Positions 44,869 to 55,789 of a stretch of 64,000 nt of DNA are shown here, piece after piece (positions within the stretch are counted from its first letter, which is position 1; each line of letters opens with the position of its first letter). Made by a program: the position numbers and the translations under genes. The stretch lies in the NCBI GenBank assembly GCA_022410635.1, contig JAJVDF010000166.1, positions 302,092 to 366,091 of the forward strand. The letters run 5' to 3'. The stretch comes from Tretioscincus oriximinensis. Its lineage: Eukaryota > Chordata > Lepidosauria > Squamata > Gymnophthalmidae. Under the pieces are notes generated by a model that did not search any database, was not told the origin of the DNA, and saw only the letters and a list, made by a program, of their open reading frames with translations.

Positions 44869-45479
44869 ACAATTGTAGTTTTCATCTATTCAAACAAGAT
44901 TAGAGGATGGAGATATTATGTAGAGTTTTTAATTATTTTCAGTATTATTCAAGAATATCCAGACAAATGGGAAAAGACTAAGGATATCTACACCTGGAGG
45001 AGGGAACATAGTGAAATGTACAGTCTACAAGTGATTGCAGATTTCGCTGGGGAGAAGAGGGGCCATATCTTTATCTGGAACTGCACGGAGCTGGCACAGA
45101 GCTGCTGAAAGGAACACAGAAGACTTAGCTGCCCGTGCCCTGCCAGCTATGATTCTGCAGCCCTGTTGGCTGGCGTTTTCTCACGGGACAGACAACAGGG
45201 CTGCAGGCAGCTTACAGTGATGGATGCAGGGGTTTTGCTAGGGATTCCTCTCCTATTGTAGATCTCTTCCAGATGCATGGTGAAGCCTAGCGAAACCTCC
45301 ATCAACACATGTGACTGAAAAGAGAAGATGGTGAAACCTTGCATCAAGGAAAAGGTAGGAAACTGCCATATGACAGTAGGGAACTGACAACCTATAGATG
45401 TTGTGTGATTTTGGAAATGGACTAAATGCAACACAATAAATTCTATTTTTTTGTTTTAGCTGCAAGGAATTGTTGCTTG
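44869..45479. other. No recognisable feature
   Basis: No exon, RNA gene or classifiable repeat was seen. Confidence 0.4.
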
Positions 45480-45852
45480 GAACCATTCCCATCCATTACC
45501 TGGGTGACTATTTCTGCTTATTGCATTCTTCCAGGCACAAGCATTCCCTCTTCTAGCTTAGGGGCAGGGGCAGGGGATGTGAAGGTTATATTCCAGCATT
45601 TTTGTGTGTGTTTTACATGCCTGGCTGCCCTTTCTCACTTCTACTGGATTAAAACATGTCATGTGACACATAAGGCTAGAAAATAGCATACATATTTCCT
45701 GCAGGAATGTTTGCTCAACACAAGAATGATTGTGGACTGCTTAAAAGATAAGATTGCTCAACATAAGAATGCTTTTAGAATGATTGAAAAATAACAGTGA
45801 GAATTAGCAATGTGGATGCACTAATTGCAAGGATAATTTTCCAGTCCAAATC
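45480..45852 (-). repeat. Hairpin-core repeat family, copy 5 (reverse)
   Basis: Contains GATGTGAAGGTTATATTCCAGC, ACATGTCATGTGACACATAAGG, TTTCCTGCAGGAATG, CTCAACATAAGAATGCTTTT and the core GAATTAGCAATGTGGATGCA facing CTAATTGCAAGGATAATTTTCC. The module order equals copy 4. Confidence 0.55.
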
Positions 45853-46596
45853 TGAATTTGGCTAGACTTTTTGCACATTACATTAATAGTAAACCTTCCC
45901 AGATTGAATGGAATTGCTTTTAGATGTATATACATAAGATTACAGCATTTACTGAAACTTCAGAGGTCTGCACATATGATGTCCATATGCAAAGGACCAC
46001 ATGGCCATTTTTTCAAGGGAATTGCAATGCACTCTGGGAAAGGAAACCCAAGCCAGTAGCTCAAATGACAGCAGTTCATGAGAACTTCAGAGTGAGTACA
46101 AAGAAGGAGGAGGGAGAAGAAGAATAAAAAAGTTAATACAGAGAACAAAATACACCTGGACAGTCTTTGCTAATGTGTATGGAATATATGCAGCACTCAA
46201 GGTCACATTGACTATGTCTGCACTGAGATGAGAAGAGGATGAACTACTCTTTGAAAATGTCATCAATGTATTATGTATAAAATGGATCTGTGTTTCATTT
46301 CAGTTTCAGCCATGCATGTTGCTTTTTGTTCTTATGCTTTTCTTTTATCAACAAAGCAGATCCACTCTGTTTGGCACTAGATGCAGAAATTCAATTATCA
46401 TAGCATCTCAAGTTTTTACTTTTATTTTTAGAAAAGGCTCACTTCTATGGAGTCAGGGCCCTATGTAGGCAAAATATAGCTGTAGTGGGAAGAAGATATT
46501 AGTATTTTTTATTGCTTTTATTATTATAAAACCTAAAGTAGCTGAGGGAATAGGGGGAATAAAAGAAAGAAAGAAAAAAATAAGTAAGTAAATTAC
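45853..46596. other. No recognisable feature
   Basis: AT-rich DNA; a GAAAGAAAGAAAAAAATAAG run occurs near 46563. Confidence 0.4.
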
Positions 46597-46628
46597 AGTC
46601 TTATGTTCTTCTTATGTTCTTATGTTTA
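46597..46628 (+). repeat. CTTATGTT microsatellite (CR1 tail type)
   Basis: TCTTATGTTCTTCTTATGTTCTTATGTTTATG is the CR1 tail motif, here without an attached recognisable CR1 body. Confidence 0.7.
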
Positions 46629-46769
46629 TGTACAGTCCAAGGTCAAAACACAGCCAAAGTAGGGACCTGTATGATTTCATAATATTTTGATACAAACATC
46701 AAGTTCCTTCAGGGAAAAAAACAAAAACTCAATTATAGTTAAGGGCCATCCTGAAGATGACAGTGTGCA

Positions 46770-47135
46770 GTGGGCAATATCCAGAAACAGTGGTTGGACT
46801 GCAGAACAGTCCATGTAAATGGCAAAAATGGAGCTTTTACATTGCTAATCATTTTTCTAGTCTCCAGTCACTCTGGATATCTTAAACCTATCTTGTGTGG
46901 ACGTGCTTTGCTTTGGGGAAGAATTAAGGTGAACTTGCATTTGCTGTTTGAAGCTGTCCAACTTGGCCCTGTACACTTGCTAAACTTTCTGTTTGAACTT
47001 TTGGAGAGGGACATGACTGTTCAACTGCAAGCCAGTCTGCAAATGGAGAGCACAGAGCAGGGATTTACTGAGCAATACTACCCTGCAATTAGATGAAAAG
47101 ATGTCATGTGACATGAAGGCCTAGTAGACAGTAAA
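46770..47135 (+). repeat. Hairpin-core repeat family, copy 6
   Basis: The core is degraded (TTTACATTGCTAATCATTTTTC, then CTCCAGTCACTCTGG) but is followed by ATATCTTAAACCTATCTTGTGTGGAC, matching copy 1, and later by GATGTCATGTGACATGAAGGCC, matching copy 5. Confidence 0.5.
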
Positions 47136-47519
47136 CGAAACAGAGCAAAACCCCTCGGGTGTCCAACCATGTGCAAAAAACAAAAATTATACAAATAATA
47201 AAATAATATAAATGTATTTAAAACAATATTCAATAATCCATCATTTCCAAAATATAAAATGGAGCAGCCCAATATATTGCTAAGTCCAATATAGTAAAAG
47301 TCCGAAAGGGTGAAGTAAAGTAATGCCGAGGTACTCAAATAATGACAGTGTAGTTGTTGATTGAGTATAGAAGGTCTTTCTATCTTCATACACTGGAGGC
47401 CAGATACGATTCAACCGAATGGTCTTTTTCAGTGGCCTATTGATGCATTACATATAAGCTTAGAATTCCCATATATTATTGGGCTCAATCCAAACACTTT
47501 CCAGATAACTTACCTTAAA
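47136..47519. other. No recognisable feature
   Basis: No exon or classifiable repeat was seen. Confidence 0.4.
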
Positions 47520-47645
47520 CTTACCTTAAATCTAACATGGTGTGGTCAATTTTTAAGTTAAACACAAAGTTAAGTTTAGAGTAAATTTAAGAATGCTTTT
47601 GGAATCATTGGAAAATAGTTAAACAATTAGCAATGTGAAGCTCAT
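47520..47645 (-). repeat. Hairpin-core repeat family, copy 7 (partial, reverse)
   Basis: ACTTACCTTAAATCTAACATGG, AAATTTAAGAATGCTTTTGG, ATCATTGGAAAATAGTTAAA and CAATTAGCAATGTGAAG correspond to the flank and first half of the core of copies 4 and 5. Confidence 0.5.
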
Positions 47646-47934
47646 GGGTGGCAGCCTGGGCCTTGTGGGCACCTAGCAGGTTTCCTCTGGTAGCCAGTGG
47701 GTCCTTGCAGGCACTGCACTGGCCTTCACAGTGGCCAGCAGCCCTAATGGGCATGAGTATTATGTTGGCAAACAGTAGCCTCGGTGCCATGTTATTAGGG
47801 GACTGCAAAACTCCATGTGTGTTCAATGAGAAAGCAAGGGGACAGGATTTAGCATCCCCTCACTCTCTCATTAGCGGGACAATCACCATTTCCCAATTAT
47901 ATATTTATAAATGTACAGGAATTTCTCATATATG
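47646..47934. other. No recognisable feature
   Basis: A somewhat GC-richer stretch with frames on both strands and no domain. Confidence 0.4.
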
Positions 47935-48140
47935 GCAAACTGTTGCCAGAGTGCACTTAACAGGAATTATGTTAAGCTGTACTTGCAGCAGTTTTCTGAA
48001 TAAACTCTGCTCAGAAAAAAACTTGCTATACATACTGTGCACGGCGAGAGTGTTTTCCATTTGGAGCCACACAGCATCCACACTTGGTTTTTCCCGTATT
48101 GTGAACACAGTCTGTGAAAGGTTTGCTAGGAAGGCCACTA
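47935..48140 (+). repeat. Paralogous repeat block, copy 2
   Basis: Matches 42185-42370 in order and orientation, with an extra segment (about 47985-48045) including TTCTGAATAAACTCTGCTCAG inserted between the shared words. Confidence 0.6.
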
Positions 48141-49024
48141 GGAATATAGGAACTTCTTTGGCACTTCTCTTTAAAGCTTTGTGATGGAGTGTTTCCACCC
48201 CTGTATCCACTAGTGGGTCAAATTAACATCCTAAATCTCTTAGTCTGGACATAACTAAATTTTGCAATCAATATATTAAAATTTATGCTAAATTTATTTA
48301 TCTGAAAAATAACCCATAAAAACAGTGTTCTTATTTCTAAGTTCAATTATTAAGCTTCTTAATGGGATATTATAATATGACAAATCATTCTGTGTACAGG
48401 AGTTTGAACCGCCTTCCAAAAGAATGTTTTCATTCTGCCTTAACTTTTCAAGAAAAGAGGGTTTATAAAAGCAATAAAATAAATAATAAGAAGCAAAATG
48501 GCAAAGAAATATGTTTTAATTTATCTCTTCCCAAGCTTGTTTCTGCCACATACAACATAACTATAATCAAAATATATTATATGGAGAAAAATCCAAAAAA
48601 CCCCATGAATATTAAAATAAAAATGTGTAAAACGACATTACCATATTAAAGGCAAAGACACTGCATGTTCTTGGTCTAGTAATTATTTTTCTGGGCATAA
48701 ACCGTTTTTAAAAAATGTAAGAAATCAAATGCAGTCTCGAATTTGTCTGCAGGTTGTTATAGAACTGTGTTGGGATACTCACAAAATCCACTCAGATCTG
48801 TGATGTGGGAAGGAGAAAGTGCTAAATGTGTCTTCGCCATGTTTCCTTAACCTATCTGTGTTGGCCGTTAATCTCAATTACATTCTGAAATAGGGATTTG
48901 CCATCTATGGTATGTTCAGGTGGAGATTATAGCAGGTCCTGACTGGGGTCATTTAAATGCCAGACTTTATTCCGGAATATGGCTGATGCAAAAAAGTTCC
49001 ATTGTTTTCTTCTTCCTATTTTTA
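48141..49024. other. No recognisable feature
   Basis: AT-rich DNA. GACTTTATTCCGGAATATGG at 48963 resembles the CTATATTCCGGAATATA word of the foldback elements, but no further similarity was seen. Confidence 0.4.
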
Positions 49025-49085
49025 AAAGTAGGATTTCAGAGAAATAACCATATTAGTCTAGTTGAGAATGTCCAGCAAGGGAGGC
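49025..49085 (+). repeat. Possible fragment of the GTTAGTCT repeat
   Basis: GATTTCAGAGAAATAACCAT then ATTAGTCTAG resembles the start of 39640-39740. It is short and could be chance. Confidence 0.35.
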
Positions 49086-49147
49086 TGGCACCAGAAGAGG
49101 TAAATGGGTCTGTGAAATGCTGCCTACCTTTCTCTTAGTCTCTAAAG

Positions 49148-49399
49148 AGTCAGTTTGGTGTAGTGGTTAGTGTTGGACTTGCACCTGGTAGTCTCCCAGT
49201 TTGATTTCCCCACTCCTCCATGAAAGCCAGATGGGTGATCTTGGGCCAGTCACAGTTCTTTGAACTCTCTCAGCCCCACCTACTCCACAGTGTGTCTGTT
49301 GTGGAGAAAGCAGCGAAAGCTTTGTGTGCCACCCTATGGTTGGCCGCCCTGAGACCTTTGTGCATAGGGTGGGATAAAAGTACAAATAAATAAATAAAT
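49148..49399 (+). mobile_element. tRNA-derived SINE, family 1, full length
   Basis: Head AGTCAGTTTGGTGTAGTGGT with A box, then CAGTTTGATTTCCCC as a degraded B box. The body has TGATCTTGGGCCAGTCACAG and CTCTCTCAGCCCCACCTACTC, and the tail GGCCGCCCTGAGACC, ATAGGGTGGGATAAAAGTAC with (AAAT)n. It is complete from head to tail and the best representative in the window. Confidence 0.9.
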
Positions 49400-49649
49400 G
49401 CTACAAGCCCCCCTTGCTGGACTGAGAGTAGGATGTTTTGCTCAACCTTTTCAATTATTATAAAAGTTCATAAGCAACAAAATTGAATGTGAAAGAAAAA
49501 GAATTGTGTATCCACTAGATTTTATGAAAATGATTTAAGTTAATTAATTTATCCTTCTTTTGCTTTCCTTGGCATTTATTTCATTCTGCTCTTTGCAGGA
49601 GCAAAACCGAAATATAAACTCCTTTCAGATGGCACTGTTTATACAATGA

Positions 49650-49935
49650 TGAGACTGTATCACATAATAAACCCATTATGCGATGATTGTATGATTCCCA
49701 AATGGTCGGTGAGTAGAGCAATGTGTGAGGGTGAATGTGTTATTTGCCTCTGGGTATTTTGCCAGTGTAAAATGCATGGATGTGCATGATTGACACTGTT
49801 TCATGTATGTGTGGACACCAGCTATGATATCTGTGAAGCCCTGGCATCTCCTTCTAAGATGGCGTTCCCAGAATCTGTATCAGGACAGGTATGTTAATCA
49901 TTCTATATCAGGGGGAAACACTATGAAAGCAGCTT
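49650..49935 (+). repeat. Unclassified interspersed repeat, copy 2
   Basis: Parallels 400-625: GGTGAATGTG, GTATTTTGCCAGTGTAAAATGCATG and AAGATGGCGTTCCC, then ATCAGGGGGAAACACTATG. Diverged; boundaries are approximate. Confidence 0.4.
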
Positions 49936-50394
49936 CTCCCACTATTATAATATAGTGTAATGCAGAATTATATAATCACATATTTCTTACACAATGGGAC
50001 TCTTACCATAATCATGTCATGCAACAAACTGGATGTCTGGCTGCACTGTACATCTGGGAACTGCTGATAATCTTGCATCACTCTAAATCATGACAAGTTA
50101 AGATCCAATTCCATAGTTGGAGTAGAATTAACGCAAATGGCAAAAAACACCGCAGCATCGGATTTTGACAAACAACTTCGCAGCAGAAATGAGTGGTGTG
50201 TGTACTTAGGAAGGTGGGAGCACTTTGAAGTTGTTTTTTATGGTAAGAAAATGTGGGTAGAGGACACTGGAACCGCTGTCGCATCCGTTTTTAGCCCTGG
50301 TGTGTCTGCTGCAGGAGTGATTCTTTTAAATGCAGTTTTCAAGAATAAAGAGCAGATGAAGATTTTGCCTTCTCCTTCTGCTTGATAATACCAA
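49936..50394. other. No recognisable gene
   Basis: The frame at 50137-50385 (about 82 codons) has an unremarkable composition and no recognisable domain; no splice pattern was established. Confidence 0.4.
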
Positions 50395-50480
50395 GTTTCT
50401 ATTGACAGAGCACTGTGCCATATAGATTGCTGGACTAGATGAACCAGGGCCCAATTCAATATGGCTCCTTTTATGTTCTA
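50395..50480 (+). mobile_element. CR1-type LINE, terminal 3' scrap
   Basis: ATTGCTGGACTAGATGAACC, then CCAATTCAATATGGCTCCTT and TTATGTTCT, the last 80 or so bases of a diverged CR1 3' UTR. Confidence 0.75.
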
Positions 50481-53318
50481 CCATTTAACATGAGTTCACT
50501 GGTCAGTATTTTGAACTGATACCTCCAGGAAGGAGAATTTAAAACTTCCTTGCAACTGCTCTCTGGATGTCCCAATGGCAGGTTTATATGTACAGAGCTT
50601 GTGATGGCTCTAGTGGAAATCCTACAATATTGTCAAAACCATAAAATATAACCAGGAGGTGTGAGATGGAGTGATCTTGCTTCCTTGTCTCATTCTGATT
50701 AATGCTGCCAAAGTGTGTGGCTTATGATTATGGTTAAAAATCATATGACAACTCCTTATCATGACATCAACTATTATTACAAACAGCTGAGAGATGCTAA
50801 ACATGTGCACTGTTACTTCTTCTTTTTGGCTAGAATTATTAAATGACAGCATAACCTTTCCCCCCTCCGAACATACTGCATTCTTGTATAGAAGCATAAA
50901 AAGAAAATCAATTGATGCAGAAGGGAAAATAAGCTTCCCAAAATGTTAAATAACCTTTCAGATATAATTGCTCTTTAGTGGGAAAACTAGAATCCAATAT
51001 TTCAATGACATATTTTGACCTACTAAACATGGAGAAAGCAACTTATTTCACATCAGCAGCCATATATAAATATTTGCCTTTTTGGAGCTGCTTGGCATTT
51101 ACTGTATTTAGGTAGCTGGTAGAAGAAACAGAATTCAAATACCATAGTTCAAATTCAAGTTATTTGACCCAACAATGAACATTTATGCTAGAATTGTATT
51201 TATATTTTATGTATATATTAAATAGTCTAAGGTCACATCTAAGTTTTAATTCAGTTTCATTTCAATTCAGAATAAAAGAACATATTACCAAAGGGAACAG
51301 TAATTTTATTTTTACTGGAAGGAAACAGCTTGGCACTTTGCTGTTATTCTCTCTACATTAAAAGTAGACTGAAGCTAGATTGCAATTTAGATGTGATTGC
51401 AGCCATATGGTTATAAAAGAATATACAGTATACAAAATAAAAAACCAGCAAACAAATGGGTGAAATTTACAGATCATTGATAGACCTTTAGATATGGTTC
51501 ATGATTTGGACTGGATTGGGATCATGAAGAGAAGGAGATGGATAATGCCCCAAAATTCAACCATTATGAGAATTAGAACTAGAACACAAACAGTGAAAAT
51601 ACCCTGCAGGATTGGACCTTATAGTTCAACCATCTGTGCTCATAGCAAGTAGTCACTAACATATTAAAATCTGCAGGTATGGTGTCTTGAAAAACATATT
51701 TGTCCTCTTCCTGATTTCTTCTTCCTTTGCATATTAGCCACACTTAATTTTTCCAGATTTTCAGAAAAATATTATAAAGCAAAGACCTTCAATTAATATC
51801 AAAAAATCCATTAAGTAGCCCTACAAATGTTCTTCTGGATTTCCTATCATTGACAGCTCAACTTGTTATAGTTACCAATGGGAAACAGGGCTGCAACAGG
51901 GCTTCTGGGCAGTGATGGGTCCTGACACCACCCATCCAAGCCACACACCACATTTCCCATGCCCCAGTTCCACTCAAGACAGCCCCCCGATTTAAATGTT
52001 TCAACTTTTAACAGTTGCATTTCTGGATTCCCACTCTAGCCCAGTTCTGGCCTCTTCCCCCCTTGATATACTTCTCCTTGTGTGAGAGTAGTGCAGAGAC
52101 AAGTAGAGTGGAAAGGAAGGATATGGAAGCTGGCAAACAGTTGATTGGCTGAGCTCCATGCTGCTACCCACCTCTGTTCTTTGACAGAGAGCATGCAAGC
52201 TGAGCATCCAAGCTTCCATTCCGGCACCTGGATGCGTGTCTCCATTACAACTTTCTGCCTAGGCCTTAGGACACCATATAGCTAGATTTTTGAATCAACA
52301 CTATTTTATCTGCTCTGCTCCTGCTAAGAAAAGATATAATCCACAGGATGGTGATCATATACAGTATAAGGAAGATGTCAAGAGTAATAGTGCTTAGAAG
52401 CTTAAATAATGAATGGAAAAAGATGAAAAGGATTTCTTGGGCATGGAGTCATTTCCTCTAGTCAGTTTCTGCTCCCAGAGGAAGCAAAAGAGAAGAATTA
52501 TCTTCTAAGCTGTTAAGTCCCCCCTCTATTATTTGCTGAAAGTATGCATGTCAAAGTTACTTTAAGTCACATCTGATTTTGTTTTTGATATAGTTTCTTT
52601 CTTCTTCTTTTTCTATAGAATGCAAAACCCTTTGCCAGTATCTTTTGGACCTACTTCATTCTCCCCTTCGTTCTCTGGTTGAACAAGGATGATCTGGAAA
52701 TGCATTGCAGTGCTCATCTCCTTTTCATTTATATAACCATTTCTTTTCTTTTTAAGTAACCACAGAGGTGCATCTGGATAACAAAATGCTATTAATGCAG
52801 GATCAGGGCTTTTTCATGTTAAAAAAATGCTGAAATGGAGAGAAGGTATAGATAAATATTGCTCAAAAAGTATTATAATGAATCGTTGTCTCCCCCTTTC
52901 ACCAGACCAAAACCTTTCCTTGTTATCTTCTCTGCAGAGTAGAGCACTGTAAAATTCAAATTTTCATGGATAGCACAGATGCATGAAATTACTCTGGGCC
53001 TCCATCTGACAGCAAGATGGCCAATTTCCTCCCCCAACCCCTTTCCACAGAAAAAACTCTTCCTCTGGAAAGATAGAAAAATAAAGGGAAGAGAGATAGG
53101 TCGGGTGGGTTTCATTTTTTCCATTTGTTCTTCATGTGGAATGTTAGGATGATTCCTAACTTTAATAACTTTTAGTAATTTTCTGCTACATATTATTCTT
53201 CAAAATATATTTAAAAGTTCTTTCTTCTTATTGTTGTTGTTGCTGCTGTTGCTGCTATTATTATTCTATCACACATTTTATTATATAAGCCACTTTATGA
53301 AAGTGAAGTCAAGAGGGT
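50481..53318. other. No recognisable feature
   Basis: The longest stretch in the window with no assignable repeat or exon. Composition is AT-rich and unique-looking; short frames at 52001-52245 and 52873-53124 lack domains. A (TTG)n/(CTG)n-like run lies at 53230-53262. Confidence 0.45.
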
Positions 53319-53622
53319 TTAGTATGGCAAAGGGAATTTTTTTTTTACCCAGAGGATTATCATTTTGTACAATTTGCTACCAGAAGAGTTGGTGACAACA
53401 AATTCATGGAGAACAGGCATCCCAATGCTTATTAGAACAGATGCTTTGCTACTATCTTCAGACTGGAGAGATAGACAGGGAACTGAGAGTAAGCAACATT
53501 TCCTTTGCTATTGACATCTGCTTGAGAAGCTCAGTTGGAGGGCCACGGTGTAAGATAAAATGTTGATCTAGAAGGACTCTCACCTGATCCAGCAGAGTTC
53601 TAGTTATGTTCTTATGTCCTTC
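53319..53622 (+). mobile_element. CR1-type LINE, old 3' fragment
   Basis: AGTATGGCAAAGGGAATTTT, TACCCAGAGGATTATCATTT, TTTGCTACCAGAAGAGTTGG, then CTCACCTGATCCAGCAGAGT and TTATGTTCTTATGTCCTT parallel the last coding block, 3' UTR and tail of younger copies with many changes. Confidence 0.75.
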
Positions 53623-55789
53623 TTTTAGAGCCTTATAATCCATTAAAACCTCTGCATTCTTGTTTATTTCTCTGTACAGGGATGTAGAGAAGTCCACAAT
53701 GAAGTTAGAAACTTAGGTACTGTCTGTCAAATCTGCCACTGTAGATGTTTGTAGTGAGTGGATTGATGAAAATGTGTGAGCACATGGGATGGATTCTTTG
53801 TGTAACTACCATAAAGGTAGAAATACCTCATGGGGACATAACATTTTATAGCTTACTGGCCTGCAAATATTGATGTTACAGTATCTCAACCAATAAGTAG
53901 AGGAAACTTACAATGATGAAAGGTTTCCATTCAGGTCACTTCAAGGAATTTTCAAAGGCACTTGCTAATGATTACAATACTGATTTCAAAGACAAAATTC
54001 TTTGCAAATAAATGAGGCAGATAAACATGCAGGGTATAACACTATGAGTAGGAATTAAAAGAAATGAAATTGAAATAAAATAACAAAAAAGGGTGTAATG
54101 AACACATTAGCAAAGGAAGCATATCAAATAAGAAATTTCACACCAGGAAAATGTAAGAGGAAATGAACATCATAAATAGAGTGTATGTTGAAAGCACATA
54201 TTTTATAGTTATAATTGAATCAAAGCAAGCACCGGTAATCAGGTACATTGTTAACGCTATATAAATAAATATTAAAATCATCATCACCATCATCATCATC
54301 TGATGGTATACAATGTGACACTTCCCACAAATACAAATTAGATATTGTGGGGGTGGGGAGCATCTTTCTAACAGTAAGGACAACCTTATTGTCAGCCATC
54401 CTGAGATTTTCAGATTTATGGCAGGAAACCAGGAAAACTGGTAATTTCTTAGTTCAGTCCAGTTCTTCAGGACTGAAGATGAATTAAATATCAGAACAGC
54501 ACCAAAGTGTGTAACTCCTGTCCTTCCAAAGGAGAAATGTGCATGACCAAGTATTCTTTGTGGAGATGACCTAGTACCTAGATCTCTTCACCACAACTCT
54601 CTGAGACATCCTGTGAATGTGGGCTTAAAGATAAGTATCACAGGCAAGTTTGAATCTGCTGAAGGAGCAGACAGCAGACAAAGAATTTAGATGCCTGAGG
54701 TAAAAAAGCAACTCAAAGAACTCCTTAAGAAAGCTGGTTTACTCCAGAAAGGAAAGCAGGAAGTCAACTAAGATTGCTGGTGTCAAGATCTTTTAAAACC
54801 TCCCTTCTAGGTGCAGTTACAAGTGGTCAGGTGATACAAAAATCTCCCAGGTTTCATCTTGCTTTTTTTAAACATCTGTCACTGGCTCAGCCTCTCCCTT
54901 GTTCTCTGTGTATTTCCTTAGTCTTTTGTAGTTCATTTCCTGGCTGATAGGAAGTAGAAGACTGTCCTTTTAACCATGTGCTCTCCTCCATTTCTTTGGC
55001 ACACCCTCAGGGCACAAGAAGCAGGATGCAAGCTAAGGATTACCAAGTTACCATGGAGACAAAGTGGTTGTGGTAAAATTAGCCACGTTACTATGGAGAC
55101 CAACTGACTAAACAGAAATGAAAAGATAAGCAGGCTGTTTCTGGCTTGTAAACTTTTGTTCAGCAGATATGGCCAAAAGAGGTTTTTGGCTACAGCAGAG
55201 AAAATATTCAGGCATATATAAATTCAACAGTTCTTGTAAGAAATTTTATGTTGCAATAACTTCTAGAACCTATACACTACTAGAACCTATAAAATAGATC
55301 AAACAAGTATAAATAGTAACAAAACTAATACTGTTTTATTTAACAGTTTTGATCTTTTAACACACAGTTGATTTGAAGTATTTCTGTATAAAGCATAATA
55401 CTGATCATAGAATTGATTCGAAAATCTTCAAAAGATAGAATTACATGAGATCCATATACTCTTAAAATTAATATGTATGTTGAATGATCAGATAGACTAG
55501 CCTTTTGTTCCTTAAATCTTCTATAATCATTGGATTGTATCATGTAGTTATTGTTTTTAGAAAAGATCCTTTAAAGATTTGCATACTACCTCGTCCATCA
55601 TGTAAAACTCATGCTAGATAGCACCACAGGTATTGTTTATTTTCCTCATTTGTGTTTTTCATATTAGTTAACTCCCTATTGGGACTTTTAACATACTAAT
55701 TTGTATGCTTAAATATTCTCAATGTGATTGTTTTCCTCACTAAGACTGATTTAAACTTTATTAGTGTAAGACTATGGTGATTAAACGTT
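53623..55789. other. No recognisable gene; hairpin-arm fragment and simple repeats
   Basis: At 54447-54490 AGTTCAGTCCAGTTCTTCAG, then GACTGAAGATGAATTAA matches the right arm of the hairpin repeat at 24621-24758. A CATCATCATC run lies at 54276-54301. Nothing else was classified. Confidence 0.4.

Noticed and set aside
49148..49220. Genuine tRNA gene at the head of the SINE
   Set aside because: The B box is degraded and the same head recurs with the same body at 41124-41374, so it is a SINE.
50137..50385. 82-codon frame as a small gene or exon
   Set aside because: Composition is ordinary and no splice pattern or family was recognised.
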